Part shown: one piece after another, positions 1 to 11,830 of the stretch
Layout: each line of letters begins with the position of its first letter
How positions within the stretch are numbered: the stretch's first letter is position 1
Assembly (NCBI GenBank): GCA_958496175.1
Contig: OY292279.1
Span: 9,858,001 to 9,922,000 of the forward strand
Length of the DNA stretch: 64,000 nt
Source of the DNA: Sisyra terminalis
Lineage: Eukaryota > Arthropoda > Insecta > Neuroptera > Sisyridae
Direction: 5' to 3'
Translations under genes and position numbers: made by a program
Notes under the pieces: model-generated
The model's input: the letters and a program-made list of their open reading frames with translations, nothing else
Database searches by the model: none
Told to the model about the DNA's origin: nothing

Positions 1-944
1 CTTTGGTGATTAGTTACTGAAAGTTTTATAATTAATTAAATATTACTAAGTCATTTTGTCACCCAAGAAACGGATTCCTTTGCAAACTTCTACGAATTAA
101 TTTCCATCGATTGGAAAAAGAAAAGCTTCGGAAAATGCAAATTTATAAAATATTTTGCCTTTAAGAATAATAAAATGCACTTCTATCGAAAATAAATTAA
201 ATAACAAAGGACAAATCCTGAACGAAAAACCTTCAAAAACTTTGCATTATAAAAGTCACTTCAACAATTGAAGTTGTAAATGTGGTAACAATAAGAAAAC
301 TTAAGTAGATAGGTCACTTTATGAGAGGAAAAGGGTTTATTTTCATTTGATCGTGAAAGAAAAACGACAAATTTTACTAATGGTTACTTATACGTGCAAC
401 TTAATTTCCCTGATTGCCTGATATTTTTTTTTCTTAGTAACATTTCTTTATTTGCAATAAATTCTAAAGTCCTTTTTTTGGGAGAAATTAATAATCAACT
501 TCAACCTTTATATTCATCACCAATTTTTAAGTTTATTTTATTTTGGTTTCCTATATCCACAAGTATTCATTAGACAAAGAAATAAAGGATCTTATCACAG
601 AAAAAAAATTTTTTTTACAAAATTTGGATTTATTTAAAGAAAACCATCTAAATAATTTTTTTTTCGGAGTAATTTTACCTATGAAATGCATTGTTTTACA
701 CTAGAATTTCCCAAACTTTTTGAGTCATGGGCTTTTATAGGCCAGATATTTTTTCTGGAAGCCTAGCTGGATCAAATATGATCGAATGATACAAAATTTG
801 ATTTTAATATTACCAGAAATTTCCTTAGTTATTAAGGTATTGACTTAAATAAAAGAGAAAAAAAATAAAGAGGAAAATTTGGGCACCTTAAGGCGCTATG
901 ACGTACACTGGGAATTTCTCTATTACACAATATGTCTTTGTTTT
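1..944. other. AT-rich unique DNA, no gene seen
   Basis: This stretch has only short frames broken by stops on both strands, homopolymer A and T runs, and no recognisable coding or RNA signature. I see nothing in it beyond low-complexity AT-rich sequence. Confidence 0.6.
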
Positions 945-2510
945 ATGCATTGAAAGTACATTTTTGGGGACAAATCTACTAATATTTTTCCCCAAAATTT
1001 CTTTCGAAACTTATTGTAGAAATTATAAATTTTAATCTTTATTTTTTTTGGGGTTTCGATTGAAATATATCATTGATCATTATTTGACAAATCCTTTATA
1101 TAATTTTCTCAAAAATTTTATGCTGAAGAAAAACTAATTTTCTTTCAAAAGTTCTTTTAATTACTTGTATCAAATGCATCTTCAAATGGTTTATTGTTGC
1201 CCAATAGTTTTGATATAAAATTCACAAATTTTATGCAGAAGAAAAACGATTTTTCTTTCAAAATTTTTTTTGATTACTTCAATCAAATGTATCCAATGGT
1301 TTATTGTTGCATTGATAGTAAATTTTTGGGGACATATCAACTAATATTTTTCTCCAAATTTTCATTGGAAACTTATTGTAGAAATTATAAATTTTAATCG
1401 TTGTTATTTGGGGTTTCGATTGAAATATATCATTGAACATTATTTAATAAATTTTTGTATAAATTCCTCAAGTTTATGCAGAAGAAAAACTATTTTTCTT
1501 TTAAAGGTTTTCTTGATCACTTCTATCAAATGTATTTAATGGTTTATTGTTGCATTTATAGTACATTTTTGGGGACATATCTACTAATATTTTTCTCAAC
1601 TTTTTACAAACTTATTGTAGAAATTATAAATGTTTAGTGTTGGTTTTTGGGGTTTCGATTGAAATATATCATTGATCATTATTTGATAAATCCTTTATAT
1701 AAATTCCTCAAGTTTATGCAGAAGAAAAACTAATTTTTCTTTCAAAAGTTTTCTTTATTAATTTTATCAAATGCATCATCAAATGGTTTATTGTTGCACA
1801 ATGGTTTTGGTATAAATTTCTCAAATTGTATGCAGAAGAAAAACTATTTTTCTTTCAAAAATTTTTTGGATTACTTCTATCAAACGTGTCATCAAATGGT
1901 TTATTGTTGCACAATGGTTTTAGTATTCCCCAAATTTGGTGCAAAAGAAAAACTATTTTTCCTTCAAAAGTTTTTTAGATTACTTCTATCAAATATATCC
2001 AATGGTTTATTATTGCATTGATGGCACATTTTTGGGGACATATCTTCTAATATTTTTCTTGAAATTTTCATTGGAAACTTCTTGTAGAAATAATCAATTT
2101 TAATCGTTGTTTTTTTGAGTTTCGATTGAAATATATCATTGATCATTATTTGATAAATCCTTTGTATAAATTCCTCAAATTTTATGTAGAAAGAAAACTA
2201 TTTTTCCTTCTAAAGTTTTTTTGATTACTTCTGACCATTATTTGACTAATCTTTTGTATAAATTCCTCAAATTTTATGCAAAAGATAAACAAATTTTTCT
2301 TTCAAAAGTTTTCTTGATTACTTTTATCAAATGCATCATCAAATGGTTTATTGTTGCACAATGGTTTTGGTATAAATTTCTCAAATTTTATGTAGAAGAA
2401 AAACTAATTTTTCTTTCAAAAGTTTTCTGGAACTACTTCTATCAAATGTATCAGATGGTTTATTGTTGTACTGATAGTTCATTTTTGGGGACAATTTTCC
2501 ACCAAAAGTT
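945..2510. repeat. Tandem array, about 240-bp unit with an extra 110-bp sub-unit
   Basis: The phrase TTTTTGGGGACA recurs near 962, 1325, 1567, 2031 and 2483, and GGTTTCGATTGAAATATATC near 1050, 1411, 1651 and 2120. The spacing is about 240, 360 or 470 bp. ATGGTTTATTGTTGC recurs near 1187, 1294, 1540, 1783, 1903, 2001, 2344 and 2456, about 107-120 bp apart inside the longer units. The pattern fits a basic 240-bp unit in which a 110-120-bp segment was duplicated zero, one or two further times. Several frames of 60-186 codons here are by-products of the repeat. The array ends abruptly near 2510, where GC-richer unique sequence starts. Confidence 0.85.
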
Positions 2511-3442
2511 TTCTTCAGCACCTCTCGGCCGCCTTCTTGTTGGCCTCTGCTTGTCTTCCGACTCGAAATACTCTCAACTGCAAGCAACACGAGCAACGAA
2601 TATTATTTTAACTTTCACTTTTTCATTCTGGGTTATACACGTGTCTTCGCCGAGCATCCACAATCTAAATATAAATTTCCATAAACAAAGAGCGTGCATC
2701 ATTTTCCCGATAAGCACATCTCACTTCAGCGAACGCCATCTCTTTGTTTACCCAAACATTCTAATTGCTATTATATCATAAAGAGAATTTCTAGTAGAAA
2801 AATTGTAAAATCTAGATTGAATCTCTTGATTATTCTTCAGATATCCACATCGTTTTTTTTTCTTTATTTTCATATCAAGATTACCATCATGTCATTTGGG
2901 ACATTAATTTTTCGTTTTTTTTTTGACGTTGTCGATGGTTGCACTAGGAAAACTCTCACTTTTACGCGTCCATAGAAATCGTTCAAAGCTCCCAAATCAG
3001 GTGTCGAGTTCTTGGATCGTTTGGACCAGCCAGGTTCCGTTCGAGGAAGAAAGTGCATTCAACTGATAAAACAGGGCATCGACCTTCCTCCAAAAAAAAA
3101 AAAATGAGAATAGAATGCACCTTTACAATAATAACTAATCAACAAGATAAGTATCTACTTGGATTAAGAGATTTTCGACTCAAATTCGGTGCACTTTTAG
3201 ATATGGAAAACAGAAGCATTGGAGCATTTCGGAAAAAACTATAAAAATGGTACTTTTTTTTTTAAAGACACCAAATGATAGTTTGCACTTTAAATGACAA
3301 TTATTTAAATGTCATTGTCGTTTATTAAGTAAAATAATAAAATAATGTTTGATTCGTGTTGCATGTATTTCAAAATAAAACCTACACCAAAAGAATAGTT
3401 GCTCCTTTGGTCTCCAAAAAAAAAAAAAAAAAAAATTTCTTT
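2511..3442. other. Unique DNA, slightly GC-richer at its left end
   Basis: The first 100 bases are clearly GC-richer than the surroundings, and the rest is ordinary AT-rich sequence. A long A run lies near 3417-3436. No splice-supported exon or known protein is visible. A frame starting in the upstream array runs through to 2781 but has no recognisable domain. Confidence 0.4.
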
Positions 3443-3575
3443 GTAGGAAATCTTTACACGTCTTGGTCGAGGACTTAAAATTAATATTAAGGGCTCAAAC
3501 TTTTAGAAAATTTTTTTTTTTGGTATTTCCAACAAAATTTCACGATGGGACCAAAAAAAAAATCACCCTAATCCA
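3443..3575 (+). mobile_element. Terminal fragment of the palindromic element family A
   Basis: About 130 bp matches the ends of the copies at 20220-20547 and 34803-35618. Shared phrases include CTTGGTCGAGGACTTAAAAT and CACGATGGGACCAAAAAA, and the fragment ends in ATCACCC. Only the outer end of one arm is present, so this is a truncated, non-coding remnant. Confidence 0.75.
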
Positions 3576-5419
3576 TATAGAAGTTGATCATTTTACATTT
3601 TTTTTAGAACTTGTCATATGTATCTTTTTGCCCCTTAGTAGGGGCAAAAAGGGACGACTAACGGGCAAAAAGGTCCTGTATTTATTTTAAGTATCTGACA
3701 AGAGTTATGAAGTAATAACAGTATTTGAATCAATGAAATATTTCTGGATTTTCATTTGGAAAATTTTATTACAGTCATTGTAAACATAACATAAAACTCT
3801 TCTTTCTTTATATCAATATTGACATTAATTGTAACAAAAGTAATATTTTTATACCTTTATCTGAACTTAATAAAATTCATCTTTTCCTGAATCTCAATTA
3901 TAACAAACGAAGTAAACGAACCCTTGGTTAAAAATAATGTTTTCATGGGTCCATTGCTTGCAAATATTGCGTTAAATCCAATCTTCACATGGCTGGGCAA
4001 GGAAAAGACCCACGTGGACCTTTTTACCCCAGTTACGTTCAAGTGTTTTTACTTGGATATAACTAGTTTACTGTTTAAATTGGCTAAAAACTAATAATAA
4101 ATCCTCAAATACCACAATATCTCATATACTTTTAAATTATGTTTTAGTGTAGTCAAATCAATATTACTGCTGGAAACCGAAAAGAATAATAATTAAAAAT
4201 TTTACTGTCATAAAATATTGAGGTGCCATCGTAAATCACCTATCATCCTACAGGAGATTTTCCTTGAAGTCTAAAATTTAATCAATTCCTTGTTCACCAT
4301 TCTTTCTATTATTCATAACTTTAAAAATAATTCCCTAAACATTACAGGCTTTCCTATTTTCACGTGAAAATAATAGGGGAGCCAAAAAGTAATATATTTT
4401 TTTAAAATATAACTTAAACAAAATTTTGGTAACTGTTTTAATTTTAAGTCAATAATATAACCAACCTTTTGACCTTAATCGATAAAATTTTAATGCAAAA
4501 TTAATTAAAATCCAGAAAATATTCTAGAGAATTAAATTGTTAATATCATTTAAATTTACATTTTTTTTAACCACTTAGAAAATGTTGTAACAATTGACAT
4601 TGATAGTAATCCGATGGAATAACTAAGAACGATTATGGTGGATAAGACAATATTTTTCACCCTCAATTTATTTATTTTCTTCTAGGGGTTTTTCTTCTGC
4701 CAAGAAATATTACTTTATAATTTTCCTGATTTAGGTTTTCTCTGTTGACAACTTTTGGGTATTAAGTTGGTCAACCAATATTGATTATAAATATTTGGCA
4801 GTTCTTCGACTATTAATTTGCCATTAATTTGGTACCACTTTTTCCCTTAATATCATTTTTTAGTTGGTACGAGTTGGAGAACTAAAAAATTAACGAATTT
4901 GTACTTAAACTCAATTGGGATTAAATTTAAAACTGAAAATGTTTTTACTACCAACTTTGTGTTACCCTTAATAACTTAAAGATCATACAATACCAAATTT
5001 GTATTCCTTCGAGTATTTGTTTGACTATTTAAATATAAATCCAAGAATGATAACTATTATTTTTATCATTTAGCAATTAATAAATCATTCTAATCATAAA
5101 ATTCTATAAAAGTCTTTGATACAATTTGAAATAATTTATATACCGATAAGTGACAATTATACTACTATAGGCTCAGGAATATCATTACTTTCTGCCCCCC
5201 TCCCCCCTTAGCATAAAAAATAAACACAAAACATTTTAATCACAATTTTTTTTTATGAGAACCACTTAACCGATTTTGGAGTAATTTTATCAACTAATTG
5301 AAACATATTTTTGGCACTAAACTAGTACTTATATATGTAAGTGATTAAATATTTTTTCGGAGGAAAAGTGTCGGAAAAATGTGTCTTTTTGTATTGATTT
5401 TTATTTTTAATTCTAAGTA
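3576..5419. other. AT-rich unique DNA with one hairpin
   Basis: No coding signal is seen on either strand. A strong hairpin lies at 3625-3650 (TTTTTGCCCC, loop TTAGTA, GGGGCAAAAA). A C-rich run lies near 5195-5208. The rest is AT-rich and unremarkable. Confidence 0.5.
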
Positions 5420-6052
5420 GGGTCAGTCCAAATAAAGTAGTTCAAAAATTAATGAAATGGTTGCTCGACCATTTAAAAAAAAATTGTGTGCTATCACCCC
5501 AACATGTTGGTAGTTCAAATTCATCATTATTTTAATTTTATTGTTTTTAGTTTTCCAGTGGTGGCCATATTAGTTTTACTAGGCGTAGACATTTTCGCAC
5601 TTTTAAGGGTTTGCGGAAACTTGATTATCTCAGGTCTTATTTGTCCTATCATAATGAACTAAAAGCAATGTGTTTATGAAAATATAGGCTATAAGGTTGT
5701 AATAAGACGTTTTCACCTAAATGTAATTCTAAGGGGTGAAATTTCAGCCTAAATTTTTAACTCTCATTTGTAAAAACTCCAATTTTCACGGAAAGATTGT
5801 GAAGGAAGGGAAAGAGTACACGTTAAAACTTTTTTACTAACAACTAGGGACTAGTTTTGTTCAAAAACAAAATTTGAAGTCTGAGACTTTAAGCCTTTTT
5901 AAAATAAAAAATAACAAAATTTGGAAATTTTCAAAATTTGCAATTTTCTGAGCTCAATATCTCTGGTGGGAGACCAGATAAAAACCTGAAATATCACCTC
6001 ATTATAGTACTGTATGATAGTATTATGCACCTAAAATTTGGAGTTTGAGATT
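5420..6052 (+). mobile_element. Truncated copy of the GGGTCAGTCC-ended DNA transposon
   Basis: This copy starts with GGGTCAGTCCAAAT and follows the element at 13790-14497 closely for about 630 bp. Shared landmarks are ACATGTTGGTAGTTCAAATT, CCAGTGGTGGCCATATTAG and ATCTCTGGTGGGAGACCAG. The right terminal inverted repeat is missing and the match stops after TTTGAGATT. No transposase is encoded, so it is a non-autonomous remnant. Confidence 0.85.
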
Positions 6053-6363
6053 TGACTAGGAACAGAGGTATTGCAAGCACAAAATGTCAAAATAATGCAT
6101 ACTTCAGTAGATGAATAGAATGTATTTAACCATTTAATATGGGACATATGCTTGGCAAAAAGGACATTTTACACAGAACAAAATTTACTCTGGGCTAACT
6201 GTTATTCATATTTTAAATTTAAAACATATACTTCTTTCTGAAAGCTAATAATGTATGTACGTACCGATAGTCATCAACTAATCTTGGTGTTCAACAAAGA
6301 GCTGAGAGATGGAGAAGGACATATATTGAGTCAAGTAAATAATAGAAATGCCATGAGGAAAAG
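6053..6363. other. Unassigned AT-rich DNA
   Basis: I see no gene, repeat or foldback structure here. It may include decayed upstream parts of the non-LTR fragment that continues at 6546, but I could not recognise any of that protein. Confidence 0.4.
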
Positions 6364-6372
6364 GTACTATAG

Positions 6373-6536
6373 TAGCAAGGTTTGTAAATTACACAGGTTA
6401 CTCCATTAGAAAAAAAAATGACGTCATACGAAGAATTTTGAAATTTGAATCAGTTTGAAGATATGTACGAATTTTTTCTGGATACGTCACGTGGCGCATG
6501 AGACCACCTGTGTATTTTATAAACCTTGCTATTGTA
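6373..6536. mobile_element. Small foldback element with a 9-bp flanking direct repeat
   Basis: The left arm begins TAGCAAGGTTTGTAAATTAC and the right arm (minus strand) TAGCAAGGTTTATAAAATAC. Each continues into CACAGGT. The interior of about 100 bp contains TGACGTCA and CACGTGG palindromes. GTACTATAG occurs at 6364-6372 and again at 6537-6545, so it is a candidate target-site duplication, although it partly resembles the element end. It encodes nothing. Confidence 0.65.
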
Positions 6537-6545
6537 GTACTATAG

Positions 6546-6710
6546 GTAGTCCACCGTACTATTGAACTGCCCAGAAATAACTCAAAGTCGTCTCAACTCT
6601 CTTGGATTACCTGTAGATAAACTGGGAAATATCCATAAAGATCCTATCGATTTTATGCTGAGATTTATTGCAAAAGTAGACCTGACCAATTGGAATTAGA
6701 AACATAATTT
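6546..6710 (+). pseudogene. Non-LTR retrotransposon C-terminal fragment
   Basis: One frame reads VLLNCPEITQSRLNSLGLP and later LRFIAKVDLTNWN before a stop. It is colinear with the better copy ending at 62781 (VLFDCPARTQSRLNSIG and LRFISEADLTNWN). The conservation is at protein level, so both derive from one retrotransposon ORF. This is the extreme C-terminus, just after the Cys-His motif that ends many jockey/R1-type polyproteins. The 5' part is missing and a foldback element sits immediately upstream. Confidence 0.8.
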
Positions 6711-7499
6711 TCTTTTACAGAAAAATGAAGAAAAATAGTTGGTAAAATGTACCAATTTTTTTAATTGAAATTCATCAAATGAGTCCCGAGAAAAAAAAAC
6801 TTCAATATTGATTTTTTTTGTGGGTGGTTTCTCCTACCCTCTATAAAAGGTTAAAGAAGGATTCAAAAAATTAGGTAAAAATTTTTTTGTATATTTCCTG
6901 CCTTGTAAAATAGTGTCCAAAAAAATAATTGATATTTTGACCGTAAAATTTGGTTTTTGATTATAGATCAGCAAGTTGAACACGTCATTATTGAGTTGTT
7001 CAACAGTTTTGGATATAGAATCCTAAAGTTCAGTGATAATATCCAAAAGGAATTTTACTTTTTTGAAATATTTGAACCCTTATATTATTTGGCAAAGAAA
7101 AAAATTTAAAATTATCAGTTTTTCGGAGAAAAAAAACAATTAAAAAGATAAAATATCAACACTGTAATTCCAATTTTATCAATTGATTTTGACTTTCTTA
7201 TCACAAAAATTATCGATTTTAATAATTTTGAAAAGGAATAGGCCAATCTTACAGACGAAAATCTCCTCAGTATTACATCATCATCAAATGAAAGCCGTTA
7301 AAAAATTCGTCAAAATTTTCCTTCCCAACACCAAAAAAAAAAAATAAATCAATCAATTTCACAGAAATTTTTCATTGTTTCAAGTAATTTTATCTGAATT
7401 GAATCGATTTTTACAATCACGAGCCATTTTTCCAAAAATAACAACTTTAAAAGCAAAAAAATTGCCTCGGGAAATTAAACACCAAAAAAAAGCATAAAA
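6711..7499. other. AT-rich unique DNA
   Basis: No gene or repeat is recognised. The region is rich in A runs and AATCGATTTT-like words near 7180-7220 and 7400. Short frames carry no recognisable domain. Confidence 0.45.
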
Positions 7500-8180
7500 C
7501 CAAGACCTTGACAAAATTTTATTACCACTATTCAGCTTTTTTCGTCTTTCTCTCGAACAATTACGTAATAATTTTCGCGTGTATGTAAAAAGAAAGACGT
7601 ATGTATCCTATTGAATAATTCGATGTTTTCCTCTCCCTATTGATCGCATTGTTTTTCTCTATATCGAACCATAGAATTTTCTTTCGTCTCCCCCTCCCCC
7701 GTCCAGCATTCGATCGCCCATTTTTCATTGCCGATTAAACAATAGAAATGCATCACTTTGCCTCGTGTATAATATGCCAAAAACGTTGCTACATGACCAT
7801 AAAAAAATCGATTTTAATCATTCGCGATTTTCATTACTTTTCCAATTTTTCATCTCTGATTTCCCGACGTTGCCTTGATCGTCGTCAATGATGTGGTCAT
7901 TCGATTCGAATTGTCGCACTCTTGCGTCGCTCTCTTTCTGGCCCCAAAACAATAATTGAATGACGCCAATGTGTGGCGTTGTGGTTTGCCTGATAAAGAT
8001 AAGACGATAACGGCATTGTACTTCACCGAATTGTTTTAATTTATTTTCCGGATTTTTCCAATAAAAATCAATGACTTTAACTACTTATTGTTCGCGACGT
8101 TCGCGAAATCAGGCGAAAATGAAACAAAATCGTTTGCTATCATTAGATCTGTCCTTGCACTTATTATTGGATACGTGCGT
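7500..8180. promoter_or_regulatory. Possible regulatory island with GATA sites
   Basis: Base composition is more balanced here than in the flanks, and repeats are absent, which is unusual for this window. A tight cluster at 7991-8010 reads TGATAAAGATAAGACGATAA, giving three GATA-type sites including the AGATAAG consensus. No exon is visible. The regulatory reading is inference from composition and site clustering only, and conservation in a related genome would decide it. Confidence 0.2.
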
Positions 8181-8515
8181 TGTTCTTATCACAAAATTGC
8201 ATTGGTAACAATATATATATATATATATTGAATAAATCTCGAATTGAGTGCATTTTTTTTTGTTGTTTAATATTAAATTCAGAAAAAAATCGTTTCCAAT
8301 TCATTGTCATTAAAACGATTAGATTTGATTGCCATTTTTGTACATATGCACTTTACTACTGCAACTGCCCACCAGAATTGAATATTAAACGAAATTACCA
8401 CGTGATTTTTTTTTTCATAATTATACGAGCGTATCATCTGAAGATAGTAGATCCATAGATAATAATACTACTAGTAGTATAACGATAGTATACATCATTT
8501 AACAAAGAATATTCC
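8181..8515. other. AT-rich DNA with a short (AT)n run
   Basis: An (AT)n microsatellite sits near 8211-8229. A palindrome around ATACTACTAGTAGTAT lies near 8465-8480. A 92-codon frame is present but has no recognisable domain and atypical composition, so I do not call it a gene. Confidence 0.45.
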
Positions 8516-11500
8516 GGAGGCTTGTGAAAAAATCAAGGCAATATCCAGGCTTGAAATTTGGGATTACCTTCGGACAATAGTTACGATAAAATTTGTATTG
8601 GAAAATTCTTTTATTCTTTGATTATACTTCATGCTGCGTCCCCGATTATTTTTTTTTACTAACTTGGGTTTTCCAGAATGAGGTTAGTTGGCCCTTACCA
8701 CTGTAGCCGCAGGACTTGAGTCCCTAATTTCCTTAGTTAATACCAAACAGCTAGGTGAACCTTAGGACTCGTTCCACTAGGTGCTTTTTGGCTATTTAAG
8801 TTCCAGGATTTGATATCCCCAGTTCCTCATTTTTTCATTTATTCCGAGCAATGCTTTCCCATACAATTAGAGAAGTGTTTTTATCCTCTTCCTGAGGCAA
8901 TATTTGGGCCACAAATTTGGGAGAAGGTATTATAGGAATGGATGAAAAGTATTAATATCTTCAGAGAATTGTAACGATAGAATTTTAATTGGAAAATTCT
9001 TTTGTTCTTTGATTATACTTCCTGTTTCGTTCTCGATTATTTTTATTACTTACTTGGGTTTTCCAGGATGAGGTTAGTTGGCTCTTAACACTGCAGCCGC
9101 AGGACTTGAGTCCCTAATGCTTCCTGAGTCTCTAACTCCTTTAGTTAATACCAAGCAGCAGCTGGATGAACTTCAGCACTCGTCTCACTATGTGCTTTTT
9201 GACTGTTTAAGTTCCAGGATTTGATATCCCTAGTTCCTCATATCTTCATTTATTTAGAGCAAAGCATTCCCATACAATTAGGGAAGCATTTTTATCCTCT
9301 TCCTGAGGCAACATCCGGGACCAGAAATTTTGAAAAATGTATTATACGAATGGTACAAATTTCTTTGGACAATAGTTACTGAGTTATTGAACTTTTATTG
9401 TAAAGTTCTTTAAATCTTTGGTTATACTTCATGCTTCGTCCTCGATTATTTTTTTACTAACTTGGTTTTTCCAAGATAAGGTTAGTTAACCCTTACCATT
9501 GCAACCGCAGGACTTGAACCCCTAATACTTCCTGAGTCCCTAATTGCTTTAGTTAATACCAAATTAGTTAATACCATAGCTTGGTAAATATCAGCATTTG
9601 TCCCACTACGTGATTTTTGATAAATTAAATTCTAGGACTTAATATCCCCAGTTCCTCATATCTTCATTTATTCAGAACACTGCATTCCCATACAATTAGA
9701 GAAGCGTTTTTATCCTCTTCCTGAGGCAATATTCGGACCATAAATTTGGGATAAGGTATTATAGAAATGGGTGAAACGTACAATTATCTTTGGACAATAG
9801 TTACGATTGAACTTTTATTGGAAAGTTGTTTTATTCTTTAACTATACTTCATTTTTCGTCCTCGATTATTTTTTTACTAGCTTGGGTTTTCCAGAATGAG
9901 GTTAGTTGACCCTTAACACTGCAGCCCACAGGCCTTGAATCCCTAATACATCTTGAGTCTCTAATTCCCTTAGTTAATACCAAGAAGCTGCATAAATCTC
10001 AGCACTCGTCCCACTAAGTGCTTTTCGCCTATTTAAGTTCTAGGATTTGATATCCCCAGTTCCTCATATTTTCATTTATTTAGAGCACTGCATTCCCCTT
10101 CAATTTGAGAACAGTTTTTAACCTCTTCCTGAGGCAATATTCGGGCCATAAATTTGGGATAAGGTATTATAGGAATGGATGAAAAGTATTAATATCTTCA
10201 GAGAATTGTAACGATAGAATTTTTATTGGAAAGTTCTTTAAATCTTTAATTATACTTCATGTTTCGTCCTCGATTTTTTTTTTACTAACTTGGGTTTTCC
10301 AGGATCAGGTTAGTTAACCCTTTTCATTACAGCCGCAGGACTTGAGTCCCTAATTACCTTAGTTAATACCAAGCAGCTGGATGAACCTTAGCACTTGTCC
10401 CACTGGTTGTTTGTCGACTATTAAAGTTCCAGGACTTAATATCCCCAGTTCCTCATATCTTCATATATTCAGAGCACTGCATTCCCATACAATTAGAGAA
10501 GCGTTTTTATTCTCTTCCTGCCAAAATCTGCATTTTGGATCATTCATTTAAAATATCCCATTATATGCAGGTGTTTCTTCATTCCACTGTAGCAGGTTTA
10601 CAGTTAGTATCTGTGATGGTTTTTCCATTATCCTTTTACTCCATTTTTGCCTTATGGTATTTAACAAACTATATTCGAGAGGATTGCGAAAAAATCAAGG
10701 CTATATCCGGGCCACAAATTTGGGATAAGGTATTATAGGAATGGGTGAATGGTACTAATATCTTCGGACAATTGTAACAATAGAATTTTATTGGAAAGTT
10801 CTTTTAATCTTTAATTATACTTGATGCTTCGTCTTCGATTATTTTTTTTACTAACTTTGTTTTTCCAGGATCAGGTTAGTTGACCTTTAACAATACAGTC
10901 GCACGACTTGAGCCCCTAATACTTCCTGAATCCCCAATTCCCCTTGTTAATACCAAGCAGTTGAGGTAACCTTAGCACTCGTTTATCTAGATGCTTTTCG
11001 ACTATTTTAGTTCCAGGACTTGATATCTCTAGTTCCTCATATCTTCATTTATTCAGAGCACTGCATTCCCATACAAACAGAGAAGCGTTTTTTTCCTCTT
11101 CCTGACAAAATCTGCATTTTGGATCCATATAAAGTATCCCATTGTAATCAGGTGTCTTTTCTTTCAACAGTAGCAAGTTTACAGTTAGTATCAGTGATGG
11201 TTTTTCCATCATCTTTTTACTACATTTTTGCCCTATGGTATTTAACAAACTATATTTGATAGACTTACGAAAAAACCAAGGCAATATATGGGCCACAAAT
11301 TTGGGAAAAGTTATTATAGGAATGGATGAAACGTATTGATATCTTCGGACAATTGAAACGATTGAATTTTTATTGGAAAGTTCTTTTAAACTTTAGTAGT
11401 TATACTTCATACTTCGTCCTCGATTATTTTTTTTACTAACTTGGGATTTCCAGGATGCAATTAGTTGACTCTTTACACTGCAGTTGCAGGACTTTAGTCC

Positions 11501-11830
11501 TTAATGTTTCCTGAGTCCCTAATTTCCTTAGTTAATACCAAACAACTGGATGAACCTGAGCACTCGTCCCACTAAGTGCTTTTGACTATTTAAGTTCCAG
11601 GATTGATATCTCAAGTTCCTTATATTTTCATTTATTCAGAGCACCGCATTCCCATAAATGTAAAAAGTAGTTTTATCTTTTGCAATACAGAATCTACATT
11701 TTGGATTACCTCTTGGATCTACTTTCTGGTAAGACCAAGCATTTCAACAGTTAGTATCTGTAATGATTTTTCCATCATCCTTTTACTGCATTGTTGTCCA
11801 GTGGTATTCTTCCATGTTGTGCCATGATTT
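8516..11830 (-). repeat. Tandem array made from the 3' part of a non-LTR element
   Basis: The landmark GGGTTTTCCAG (or a close variant) recurs near 8666, 9056, 9464, 9884, 10291, 10857 and 11442. Four units are about 390-420 bp and two about 570-585 bp. The long units keep roughly 170 extra bases that encode, on the minus strand, the C-terminal Cys-His region of a non-LTR retrotransposon. The short units lack that piece at the same join (CTTCCTGAGGCAATAT). The rest of each unit is the minus-strand 3' end of the same ORF plus 3' untranslated sequence, matched by the lone copy at 60955-61545. So a retrotransposon 3' fragment was amplified as a local satellite-like array. All units are heavily mutated. 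Confidence 0.85.
11045..11296 (-). pseudogene. Non-LTR retrotransposon Cys-His C-terminal region
   Basis: The minus-strand frame contains CRFCQEEEKNASLFVWECSAL. This follows the C-x2-C-x8-H/F-x4-C pattern found after the RNase H domain in jockey/R1-type retrotransposon ORF2 proteins, where it is thought to bind nucleic acid. The usual His is replaced by Phe here. It is one of the two longer units of the surrounding array. Upstream on the minus strand the match continues weakly into an RNase H-like linker seen better at 61201-61524. The frame is short and degenerate, so it is a dead fragment. Confidence 0.7.

Noticed and set aside
2221..2781. 186-codon open frame
   Set aside because: The first part is tandem-repeat sequence and the rest has no domain or splice support, so the length is best explained by the repeat unit being open in one frame.
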